Under the pieces are notes generated by a model. The model did no database searches. It saw only the letters and a program-made list of their open reading frames with translations, and was not told the DNA's origin. Below are positions 25,126 through 34,500 of a DNA stretch of 64,000 nucleotides, piece by piece. Every line of letters begins with the position of its first letter. Within the stretch, counting starts at the first letter, position 1. Position numbers and translations under genes: made by a program. The stretch lies in assembly GCA_024734495.1 (NCBI GenBank), contig JALMQS010000075.1, forward strand, positions 11,253,401-11,317,400, in the 5' to 3' direction. Source of the stretch: Forficula auricularia (Eukaryota; Arthropoda; Insecta; Dermaptera; Forficulidae).

Positions 25126-25169
25126 AAAACCTACGTTTCGGAGGGTATTCCCTTCTTCTTCAGGGTTTT
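25126..25169 (-). ncRNA. Hammerhead-like ribozyme motif (inverted arm)
   Basis: Minus strand: helix I aaaacc/ggtttt (6 bp), CTGAAGA, a stem agggaatacccT, GAAA, then C-GTA. It has the core in type I order. Helix III could be only the palindromic acgt, so it would need a dimer. One extra base separates the core from helix II. Confidence 0.45.
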
Positions 25170-25253
25170 GAAAAGTCAGTGAAGAAAATCCAATGCGACA
25201 TTCCCCTCTGTCGCAATCGGAATGTCGCATTGGATTTCCTTCACTAACTTTTC

Positions 25254-25297
25254 AAAACCCTGAAGAAGGAGGGAATAGCCTCCGAAACGTCGGTTTT
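25254..25297 (+). ncRNA. Hammerhead-like ribozyme motif
   Basis: Helix I aaaacc (25254-25259) pairs with ggtttt (25292-25297). Core CTGAAGA is 25260-25266, helix II GGAGG/CCTCC, GAAA 25284-25287, and cleavage triplet GTC 25289-25291. The minimal helix III (ACGT) suggests dimeric folding, as described for hammerheads of Penelope elements. An unpaired A between core and helix II departs from the textbook motif. Confidence 0.5.
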
Positions 25298-25667
25298 ATG
25301 AATAAAAAGATAGTGTAAATTATCTTCTTCTTTTTTTTGGACTGCCTCATAGATATCCACTTAATTCACTAATCAGTCCGTCTCCAAAAATTACTCCAAT
25401 CTTATATATATATAATATCTTATTTATAATTTTTGGGTAAAATTTAAAAGTCATTTCTGCTTATTAAAAATTAAAGCGAAAGCACTTATTCATGTTCATA
25501 CATCTGATTTAAAGATTTAAACCCTTTTTGGTATAAAATTATTATAATAAAAATATACTATACTTACTCTTAAATTGAAAGTTTTTGCCAAAAGTAGTAG
25601 AATTTTTATATATTGAAGGAGACAATAAAAGAGTGTCTTCTGCTGGAATTATAAATTTTATTTATTT

Positions 25668-25718
25668 ATAACGAGACTATAGTTTCGAGGGCTTTGCCCT
25701 CTTCATCAGTCTATTACA
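25668..25718 (-). ncRNA. Hammerhead-like ribozyme in the PLE terminal repeat
   Basis: Minus strand reads CTGATGA, then helix II GAGGGC-aaa-GCCCTC (6 bp, perfect), GAAA, helix III AC-tata-GT, and cleavage triplet GTC. Helix I is gtaataga against tcgttat, with one bulged A and a wobble. All universally conserved core bases are present. The only irregularity is one extra A between CTGATGA and helix II. Its position in the 3' terminal repeat matches the known place of hammerheads in Penelope-like elements. Confidence 0.6.
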
Positions 25719-25794
25719 TTGGATTCACAGGAATTAATTTATGAATGAAAGGTTAAAATCTTTCATGTGGTTAGGTCAAGAAAATATACAGTGT

Positions 25795-28405
25795 GGGCAA
25801 GTTAAGAATTGAAATTTATACTTGTTTTATTATTTTGGCTGTAGGTGACGTTCGTGAAGTTTATATTTTAGCGGCTATTTTTAAAATAAAGCTTTCGGGA
25901 ATTTCTATTTTTCGATTTAAGAATTTTTTTGGTGAATTATTGTATGATTTTAAAATTTCTTACGATTCGAAAATACTAATTTTTAAGGGATCTAATTCTG
26001 ATCTAATTAATTTAATATTTGATTCATTTGTAAAACAATGTTTCTCGGAGATTAAATGGTCTGCAAATGCACTATGCCCCGAACTCCCTTTAAAACCCCT
26101 TTTGTGTTCCGAAATGCGTGTGTTTAAATTTCGTTCTGTTTTTCCTATATTATAGGTCGAATCACATTCTCCTCATGTTATGGAATAGACACCTTTTTTG
26201 TCCATTTTTTGAATTTTGTCTTTCTTATTATTGCTAATATCAGATCCCAATGTTCTAGAGGATTTTAAAATAGTTTGATATCCTAAAGTTTTTAATTTTA
26301 ATTTTAAAGTTTCCGAAATTTTTCCATAGTATGGGATTAATAATTTTGGTTTTGATTCTGGCGCGGACATTTGGGAATAAATCAGATTCAGAGTTGACTT
26401 TTCAATTTTCTTTTTTAATAGTTTGTCAATAAGAGTTTCCTTGTAATCGTTTTTAGTGGCTATTTGTTTTATTATTTCTAATTCTTTATTGAAATTTGTT
26501 TTATCTAAAGGGATGTTGGTTAATCTATGAATCATTAAGTGGAATCCTGCTAATTAGTGTGTGATAGGTCTGCAGGAATTATTATTTATTGCTGTGTCTG
26601 TGGTCGTGGGTTTCCTAAATATTCCAAAAGTATGTTTTTTATTTGAAATTTTGATTTCTATATCTAAATAATTTAGTGTTTTATCTTTTTCGATTTCGCT
26701 GGTAAATTTAATTTCGTCATGGATAGAATTTATATTGTTGATAAATTCACCCAGAACGCGCTTTGTACCTGCCCAGAGTAAAATAATATCATCTACATAC
26801 CGGTAATAGTGAATGTATTTGAAATATTTGTATTCTACGTTAAGAAATTTTGTTTCGAAATTGTCTAAAAATATTTCGGCGATTAAGGGTGTGTTGTGCG
26901 CCGACAATATTTTCCTGGGATATAAATATAATTGTTTCTAGGGGCGGTGTTTGTCGATCGGCGTCCCTTTGATGCTTGAGGGCACCTTTTTGGCAATAGG
27001 AGAGCGGAGTTTACAATTCGCTTCCTGTCAATAAATATGAAATGGCTCTTAAAGCAAGTCGTAAATAATTTCCAGATGTCCTTTTGGCCCAGATGTGTAA
27101 ATGTCATTTTAGCGTGGGAAATATCTAAAGATTAAATTTCCAGAAATGGGAGGAACGATTTTTACGAAACGCCCCGCTAATTAAGAATTTGGCCTATGAG
27201 AAGGAATCTTAAAATTTCGACTTTCCAAGCAGTTTTTAGTCAGTTGACAGAGTTAGTCAGTTCTATTTTGGAATCGACTGGAGACAGTGCAAAGCTGAAG
27301 CCCACTGGAGGCAGTTGTTAACTTGGGGAAGAGATGAATTCAAGTCCTCCGGCCATCAGCTGGAGACAAGTGTATTTATAATTAACTAATAAAAATAATC
27401 AAAAGTAAATAATGCTCTTTCTTTGAACAATCTCTCCTACTTCAATTAAATCATTAATCGGCATCAGGTTTAGACAGGTCGAAACGCTTGGGCGCGTTAC
27501 CAAGACCATTCACGGGGATCTATCTTCGAGATAAAACAACAAATCGCCAACCTTTCTCTGGTCAAGAATGGTTGCAACCAAAAACATAGTGTGTCGTAAC
27601 AGATGATAGGGGCTACCTATTGCTAATCCATTCTTTTGTTTATATATTTTATTATTAAATTGAAAGTAATTGTTATATATACAGAGGTTCATCAATTCGC
27701 TTAAATTTTGTTTTTCTCTGGCTTGTAAATTAGGGGATTTAAAAATGATTTTGTTAACTAATTCTTGAGTTTCTTTTGGTGGAATATTTGTAAAAAGGTT
27801 AGTGATGTCCAAAGAGATTAATTTACCATTATCGGGAATTTCAACATCTTTGATTTTATTTATTAATTCAAGTTAGTTTTTAATTGAGTTTTTGGGAATG
27901 AATTTAGTTTTTTCTTTAAATATTTTGTTTAAATGTTTAGCTAGCTTTGTAATTGATGAATTTGTATAACTAGCTACAGGTCTAATTAGAATATCTTCCA
28001 ATTTTTCAGACTTGTGAATTTTTGGAAGAGAATATAATCTTGGATATTGTGGATTCTTTTCTGGGAGTAAATATGATATAAGTACAGTTTAAATGTATTT
28101 CTAACAGAGTATAAATGGTTCAATTCATGACTCACCCATCTCTTCTTGGCTTCAGCAATGACTCTTGAAGATGTTCTGGATTTGATGTTGGTTTTTAATT
28201 GTATATATCTTGGGATGAGGTTCTCGGATCGGCATGTTTTGTGGAACCAGATATTTTTACTTGCAGTAGAATATTTCAATCTCAATTTAAAATACAAATT
28301 TAAAGCTTCTTTTCCGGGTGCATGGCTGATTTCAAGTAGATCTTCTTGTAACTTCGAATACTTTCCAACAAATATATTGTCCATGAGGATTTGTAATTGT
28401 GTCAA
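25795..28405 (-). pseudogene. Penelope-like reverse transcriptase/GIY-YIG ORF, broken
   Basis: Reading 28405 downward: an N-terminal region (NIFVGKYSKLQEDLLEISH), the PLE block YPRLYSLPKIHKSEKLE (~28080), RPVASYTNSS (~27975), RT motif A SLDITNLFTNIPPKE, then KNGLAIGSP before the solo LTR. After it come PLIAEIFLDNFE, RT motif C RYVDDIILLW, LNYLDIEI and a C-terminal GIY-YIG nuclease (GVYSIT-GECDSTY, GKTERN, ISEHKR). Defects: frameshift near 28080, stops, the solo LTR, a C-to-stop change in the GECD motif and a 3-base insertion in TYIGK. No ATG at the 5' end. Confidence 0.85.
26892..27601 (-). mobile_element. Solo LTR inserted in the PLE reverse transcriptase
   Basis: 710 bp beginning TGTTACGACAC and ending GCGCACAACA on the minus strand (TG...CA, TGTT/AACA ends). 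It separates KNGLAIGSP from PLIAEIF, which are adjacent in PLE reverse transcriptases. Flanking 4-mers GGTG (26888-26891) and GATG (27602-27605) are a target duplication with one mismatch. Removing LTR and duplication restores contiguity, apart from one missing base. The internal part was presumably lost by LTR-LTR recombination. Confidence 0.8.
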
Positions 28406-28442
28406 TTAGATTGACGATCTTTTTATATTAAATTGAAAGTTT

Positions 28443-28735
28443 AATTGAATGTAATGGAAGGCAGTCGAGAGGTAATGAAGAAAGAAAAAAAAGTGTAGAG
28501 AAGAAGGAAACATTTAATTTGTTTCATTCATTGGCCCTTTGAAACCCTGAAGGAGGGAAAAATCCTCCGAAACGTCGGTTTGAAAGGAAAAGAGGAAGGA
28601 TTCCAATAAATTACACCTTATTTTATATGTGTTAATTTTTTTTTTCCTCACTACCTCTGGGCTGCCTTCCATTACATTCAATTAAAATTTCTACCAGTCC
28701 GTCTCTCTCCAGAGAAAATTTCGTTGCAAAAAAAA
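28443..28735 (+). mobile_element. Penelope tail-only insertion, second tail family
   Basis: 293 bp with a 16 bp perfect target duplication, attaaattgaaagttt at 28427-28442 and 28736-28751. Starts aattgaatgtaatggaaggc and carries the reverse complement (gccttccattacattcaatt) at ~28665-28685, so the 3' tail is repeated inverted at the 5' end. A degenerate hammerhead core (ctgaaggagg...cctccgaaacgtcgg) lies at ~28551-28590. Tail ends 'gagaaaatttcgttgcaaaa'. Confidence 0.8.
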
Positions 28736-28790
28736 ATTAAATTGAAAGTTTTTGCCGAGAGTATCAGAGTTTTTATATATTGAAGGAGAC

Positions 28791-29375
28791 CCAGTAGAGA
28801 TTGTGGTGTTGGTGCAAGGTGAAACATCTTTAATAAAGATAAGAGTAAATAGATACCTTACTACATGCAAACGGAGTTCCTGCTTTTAATGGCAGGAACG
28901 CTTTTATTAGATCAAAACCAATACGTTAGTTTCGGCTAACGATCTCATTGGTGACTCTGAATAACTTTATGATGATCGCATGGTCCTGGTACCAGCGACA
29001 AATCTTTCAAATGTCTGACTTATCAACTGTCGATGGTAGGCTTTACGCCTACCATGGTTGTAACGGGTAACGGGGAATCAGGGTTCGATTCCGGAGAGGG
29101 AGCCTGAGAAACGGCTACCACATCCAAGGAAGGCAGCAGGCGCGCAAATTACCCACTCCCAGCACGGGGAGGTAGTGACGAAAAATAACGATAATAAATA
29201 GTTACCTTCTGTATTTCCTGAAGATGGGTTGATAGCCCGAAATATATATATTGAAAAAGAAAAAATTTTTTATATCTTTTAATTTTTTAATTTTAATGTG
29301 AAATAAGTGACCCAGTATCCTTAACTCATAGTAAATCCATATTAAATAAAATATCTATTTACTCTTATCTTTATT
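28791..29375 (+). mobile_element. Chimeric retro-insertion: 18S rRNA fused to a PLE-type tail
   Basis: 585 bp flanked by the perfect 12 bp duplication attgaaggagac (28779-28790, 29376-29387). Order: ~50 bp leader, taataaagataagagtaaat (inverted copy of the 3' end), 331 bp of 18S rRNA, a hammerhead-like core at ~29216-29250, then a tail matching 12258-12415 and ending atctatttactcttatcttt. It is best read as template switching from rRNA to a Penelope RNA during target-primed reverse transcription. Confidence 0.75.
28862..29192 (+). pseudogene. 18S rRNA fragment
   Basis: Recognisable eukaryotic small-subunit rRNA sequence. It starts at tacatgcaaac (variable region near nucleotide ~160-170 of 18S), includes cttttattagatcaaaacca, ggttgtaacgggtaacgggg, tcgattccggagagggagcc, aaggaaggcagcaggcgcgc and gaggtagtgacgaaaaataa, and ends at aacgata. 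Only ~18% of an 18S gene is present. At least one change at a normally invariant position (cccagcacgg for cccggcacgg) suggests a pseudogene. Not part of an rDNA unit: no ITS or 5.8S, and it lies inside a transposon. Confidence 0.9.
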
Positions 29376-29600
29376 ATTGAAGGAGACAATAAAAGAGTGT
29401 GTTAATTTATGAATGAAAGGTTAAAATCTTTCATGTGGTGAGGTTAAGAAAATATACAGTGTGGGCAAGTTAAGAATTGAAATTTATACTTGTTTTATTA
29501 TTTTGGCTGTAGGTGGCGTTCGTGAAGCTTATATTTTAGGGGCTATTTTTAAAATAAAGCTTTCGGGAATTTCTATTTTCCGAATTAAGAATTTTTATAG

Positions 29601-30240
29601 TCAATTATTGTATGATTTTAAAATTTCTAACGATTCAAAAATACTAATTTTTAAGGGATCTAATTCTGATCTAATTAATTTAATATTTGATTCATCTGGA
29701 AAACAATGTTTCTCGGAGATTAAATGGTCTACAAATGCACTATGCCCCGAACCCTCTTTAAAAACTCTTTTGTGTTCCGAAATGCGTGTGTTTATATTTC
29801 GTTCTGTTTTTCCTATATAGGTCGAATCACATTCTCCACATGTTATGGAATAGACACCTTTTTTGTCCATTTTTTGAATTTTGTCTTTCTTATTGCTAAT
29901 ATTTTGAATTTTGTCTTTCTTATTGCTAATATCAGATCCCAATGTTCTAGAGGATTTGAAAAGAGTTTGATATCCTAAAGTTTTTAATTTTAATTTTAAA
30001 GTTTCCGAAAATTTTCCATAGTATGGGATTATTAATTTTGGTTTTTATTCTGGCTCGGACATTTGGGAATAAATCAGATTAAGAGTTGACTTTTCAATTT
30101 TCTTTTTTAATAGTTTGTCATTAAGAGTTTCCTCGTAACCGTTTTTAGTGGCTATTTGTTTTATTATTTCTAATTCATTATTGAAATTTGTTTTATCTAA
30201 AGGGATGTTGGTTAATCTATGAATCATTGAGTGGAATCCT
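29601..30240 (-). pseudogene. Penelope-like C-terminal RT plus GIY-YIG endonuclease remnant
   Basis: Minus strand 30227-30045 gives IHRLTNIPLDKTNFNNELEI through LIYSQMSEPE, then a stop where copy 1 reads on. The frame continues into LKLKLKTLGYQT and 29942-29601 gives an intact GIY-YIG domain: GVYSITCGECDSTYIGKTER, RISEHKR, GHSAFVDHLISEKHCF. An in-frame duplication repeats ISNKKDKIQ (DNA 29875-29930). The nuclease module helps prime reverse transcription at the target in Penelope elements. The RT domain is missing, so it is inactive. Confidence 0.85.
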
Positions 30241-30285
30241 GATAATTTCTGTGTGATAGGTCTGCAGGAATTATTATTTATATTT

Positions 30286-30545
30286 TTTTAATTCTAACGA
30301 TATTACAAAAAGCGCACCGAGAAAGATGGTATGTGCACCCCATGACTTACCATTACCTTGCCTTTTTCTATGACAATGCTTAAAATTAGACTAATGTTAA
30401 TTAAGAACAGATTTCTTCTTTCTTTATAACTTTGGCAGAATATTGGAGATGAACAAGGTGTCTTGATTTTGATAAGAATTTTAAACAGGTTTTATGAAGT
30501 AGTGTCCAAGAAATGCAGACGAGAGGCAGAGGGTTTTGAGAGCGG
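30286..30545 (+). repeat. Interspersed repeat family D, copy 1
   Basis: 'ttttaattctaacgatattac' through 'atgaacaaggtgtcttgatttt' and 'gtgtccaagaaatgcagacg' matches 57893-58145 over ~250 bp at roughly 80% by eye. Non-coding, unclassified. Confidence 0.65.
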
Positions 30546-30726
30546 GTTAGGGAGAGGGAGTCCAGGAAGAAGTTTACATTTAGCGAAGTTCAATGCTGTA
30601 TGAACTGCGCATCTGAAAAAATACTATTCAGTTAAAAACCATGCACCTCAGTGTACTATTTACTATGAAAATGTATTATTTTGAATTCTAAAAAAATGTG
30701 TTAATGTAATCATGTCTAACAAGTAT

Positions 30727-31588
30727 TTATACATTTCCGAAACATCCTCTCTTTTTATAATATTCTAATACTCTTGGTAAAAGCTTACGGAAACCTTTGG
30801 TTTTATAAAGATCTAAAAAACAATTTTTATTAATATCAATCGTATAGTATTCAAAATCCTGCATTTCATCTGGTTCTACTAATAAAATCGGAGTTATATA
30901 AAGAAATTGAAAAAAACCATACAAATATTTGTTTTCAAATTCCCTTTGAAATTCCTCGAATGTAAATGTTAGAGGAATATTTAAAGCCTTGGTAGTCGAT
31001 GCAAATGATTCATAATATTCTTTTAGAATTAGGGTCTCATTTTCAAGCCAAACATCATGTTTTATACTAGAGGCCGAAAAATAATGTAAGTCCAAGACTG
31101 ACGAACAAACTCGACTGATTTGGTAATCAATGAAACAACATTCAATTGGTTTGTTGCTTTCATCGAACTTAAATAAAATGTTGTTTAACCAAAGATCACC
31201 GTGACACCAGACGTTTCCTATACTACTATTTGTTATCATTTTCAAATTAATATCAAAAATATGATCCATTATTTTACGTAAATTTGTAGTGATTGATTTA
31301 AATTCAGGAAAATCGTGTTCGATACAAAATAAGATGGCATTTTTTTGTTTTAAACACATCTGTTCAACATTTTTAGATTTAGGAGTTTTAAAAATTGGTT
31401 CACCCAGAAGGATTTTAAAATCAGGATATTTTTCAATTAAAGGCAGTGTATATGCATGGAAACGAGCTATATTTCTAACTACTAGTAATGATTGCTCTAG
31501 ATTAAGTTGATTTTGTCGTGGAAGCATTATAAAGTCTTCAGACTTCAAATCATCCATCACTAACATATTTGGATCCGATTTATATGAT
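30727..31588 (-). CDS. Gene A exon 2
   Basis: Begins one base into the split lysine codon after the acceptor gtttttctctag. 286 further codons to the stop at 30727-30729. Carries the whole C-lobe: catalytic HGDxWxNN, the DYQ metal-binding motif and the C-terminal helices ending YYKKRGCFGNV. An open frame continues ~20 codons upstream into the intron and should not be included. Confidence 0.85.
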
Positions 31589-34500
31589 CTAGAGAAAAAC
31601 AAAAAATAAAAATAAATTATAACAAAATTATTTATTAAATTGCAATTCAATAAATATAATTACAAATTGGTTAAGCAATAAATTTAGTTCTGATATTATT
31701 ATTGTTATTTTTATTTCATTTTAGCGTATGGCCTCAGTAATTTGTTAGTCAAACTAATAAAAGACCTTAAACTTTTGGAACATGACGTGGAGGCTTCCGA
31801 AGCAATACTTATACCATACTGGTTGCTAAGCTAATTTTTTAACTCGAGTACCGTCTGCAAATAAAAAGCATCGCCAAGATGATTAAGTCATGTATAAAGC
31901 TCAAATTCGTCCCTGTCTCGAATGCACGCTCAATATTAACGGGCACTGAGGCTGTACGCTAACTCTTCTTTTTAACTGGGAATATAGTTGGGAAAATCAG
32001 TGAACAAAGAGGCGAGCAATAATTCTCTCACAACAATCTATAAATGTTATAAAGTAACTTCTCATAGAATTCATGTAAGTTTTTAAAGGGTTTCATCCCT
32101 TTACTATATACTATATATATACTTTACTATATCCTGTACCAACTACAGAATTTCTCATTAAAAGTCGTAATTTTTATTAAACGTTTCTAGATTTTTCTAT
32201 AAAAGTTATATTAACGTCAGTTATCCACCGAGGGGTTAGGTATGAATAACTACATATTAGAGACATGACCTTCCTAATGCCCAGATTGCTTTTTTATCAG
32301 AGTTTATTACATTTTTATTTAACGTTTATTTATATTCTGTAAAATTTCAATGTTTACCTCAACATTTCGAGGGAGATTAACACCCAAACACCCCAGCAGG
32401 CTACGGCCATGGGTATATATGTTGCAGTAAAAACCTGTTTTTAGTAAGAACGGGTTCTTACAAGTTAAAACGCGTTTCACTGAATACATTTGTGGCAACT
32501 AGAGTTTATTGATGTTGGTTGAGTTTGCTTCAATGGTCTAGAATATTTATTTTTGACCTTCGGACTCATTTTGGGTGTTTATTTTGAAAAAATTTTAAAC
32601 GAAAATGTCAAAAATTAAAAGCAAAGGTGTAGAGGATGTAATTTTTGACATTTTCGTTTAAAAACTTTTGAAAATAAACACCCAAAATAAGGCGGAAGTT
32701 CAAAAATGAAGATTCTAGACCTTTGAATCAAACTCAACCATATCAGTAAATTCTAGTTGTCACAAAGATATTTAGTGAAACGCGTTTTAACTAGTAAGAA
32801 CCCGTTCTTGCTAAAAAACGGGTTTTTACTGCAACATATACCGGGTGAGTTTTTATCTTGAGACAGTCTTATAACTCAAAAACAGTGCATTATATGAAAA
32901 AAAGTTTCAAATAAAAGTTTAACTGAAGGTTTTCTACATTTTATTCGATCGCGACTCTAATGTAGGGAATTTTTGTCAAATATTGAGTGAAAATAATATT
33001 TGAACTTATATATTTCTAACTTGAAATAATGATATTAAATAAATTTTAATTTTCTCATTAAAATAATTCTTGTTGACGTATCAATTATTCTTTGATATAT
33101 TAATGAGAAAATTAAAATTTAAATAAAAGTTTATTTATAACAGGGGAGAAACTAAACTACGAAATTGTTTGTCGACCTAGAACATGCTTTCAATGGTATT
33201 TCGAGGTCAACTTCTGTTTTTTAAATGGAAACCTATTAGTTTCTGTACATATTCTAAATCTGCAAAAAAAATTGAACATCTTTTATAAGAACTATTTTTT
33301 ATACGACATCAAATAAAAAAAATATTAAATCAATTGGATCTCAAAAAAATCTTAATAATTATTTTTAACAATTATTCAACTTAATTATCAAATAATAATG
33401 ATCAAATAATTAATTATTTGATCATTATTATTTGATAATTAAGTTGAATAATTGTTAAAAATAATTATTAAGNNNNNNNNNNNNNNNNNNNNNNNNNNNN
33501 NNNNNNNNNNNNNNNNNNNNNNNNNNNNNNNNNNNNNNNNNNNNNNNNNNNNNNNNNTTAAATCAATTGATCTCAAAAAAATCTTAATAATTATTTTTAA
33601 CAATTATTCAACTTAATTATCAAATAATAATGATCAAATAATTAATTATTAAATAAATATTTTTTAAATCGAAAAGTCACAACAATGAAAATAAGTGTTT
33701 ATAATGATATTAAAACTTCGTTATACCCCCGAGGTAGAGACAAATTTAAATAAAATAATTAGTATCGTAAATGGCTTATGGCTAAAAAGGCCGAAAAGCC
33801 AAAAAAAAAAAAAACTTCGTTATACTCAGATTTAAGAGATTATTTTCTACTTAATAGATCTATTTAAAATTCTTGAGTTTAAAAAAGTTTATTTCTCGTC
33901 TCAATTCAGTAGATAGTTATATTGTATTACCATAATAAAAATGGAAGATTTTTTGTTGAAGACAGAATTGAAATGGTCTTAATTTATGGTGAATATGGAA
34001 GAAGTGTTATAGGGTTGCCATTGAAATGGATGCCGAGCGTTTTCCTGATTGGAATACACCCTCTCAAGCTTCATTTCATCGTGTTGTAAATTTATTAAAA
34101 AAAAAAACAAAAAAAAAACAAGAAATGTAAAGGCTATGAAGAAACTTAAAAAGGCCAAAATAAGAAAGTTGGAACTGGAATTCCTCCAGAAGACTTGCGA
34201 TACACTCTGGAATGTTTCAGAACAGTGTGGTAAAATTATTAGATTATTAATTATTATTAAATTATTTATTTAATAATTAAATATTTGATCATTATTATTT
34301 GATAATTAAGTTGAATGATTGTTAAAAATAATTATTATAATTTTTTTTTTGAGATCTAATTGATTTAATATTTTTTATTATTTGATGTCGTGTAAAAAAA
34401 TAGTTTTAATAAAAGTTGTTAAGTTTTTTTTGTAGATTCAGAATATGTACAGAAGGTTTCTGTTTAAAAAACAGAAGTTGACCTCGAAATACCTATGAAA

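Larger units (their letters stand above)
25062..25408 (+). mobile_element. Inverted Penelope tail-only insertion with two hammerhead-like cores
   Basis: 347 bp palindromic insertion. Left arm 25070-25200 is the reverse complement of 25205-25367, with a short loop. Both arms carry a hammerhead-like core (25126-25169 minus, 25254-25297 plus). The plus arm continues into a unique tail 'atcagtccgtctccaaaaattactccaatctta'. Flanks carry tatataat at 25054-25061 and 25409-25416, a probable target duplication, although the site is TA-rich. The same tail family occurs at 55613-55926. Confidence 0.75.
25571..28442 (-). mobile_element. Penelope-like retroelement, copy 1
   Basis: Minus-strand element. 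Its 3' terminal repeat lies at 25571-25745 (taaattgaaagtttttgcc, ttgaaggagacaataaaag, hammerhead motif), and coding remnants run 28405 to ~25795. It is interrupted by a solo LTR (26892-27601) and, at its 5' boundary, by a tail-only insertion (28443-28735). A second copy lies head-to-tail upstream (28751-30285), the tandem arrangement typical of Penelope elements. Multiple stops and frameshifts make it inactive. Confidence 0.85.
28751..30285 (-). mobile_element. Penelope-like retroelement, copy 2 (5' truncated)
   Basis: The terminal repeat taaattgaaagtttttgcc begins at ~28738. It is split by the 18S-bearing insertion (28791-29375) and resumes 'aataaaagagtgtgttaatttatg', lacking the ~110 bp that in copy 1 holds the hammerhead motif. 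Coding remnant from 30240 to 29601. Truncated at ~30285 in the RT C-terminal region. Same strand and head-to-tail with copy 1. Confidence 0.8.

Noticed and set aside
25793..26155. 120-codon plus-strand ORF and its near-copy at 29461-29820
   Set aside because: Antisense shadows of the GIY-YIG region of the two Penelope copies; conservation is explained by the minus strand.
28862..29192. Part of a genuine rDNA unit
   Set aside because: Only 331 bp, flanked by PLE sequence and a target duplication, with no ITS, 5.8S or 28S nearby.
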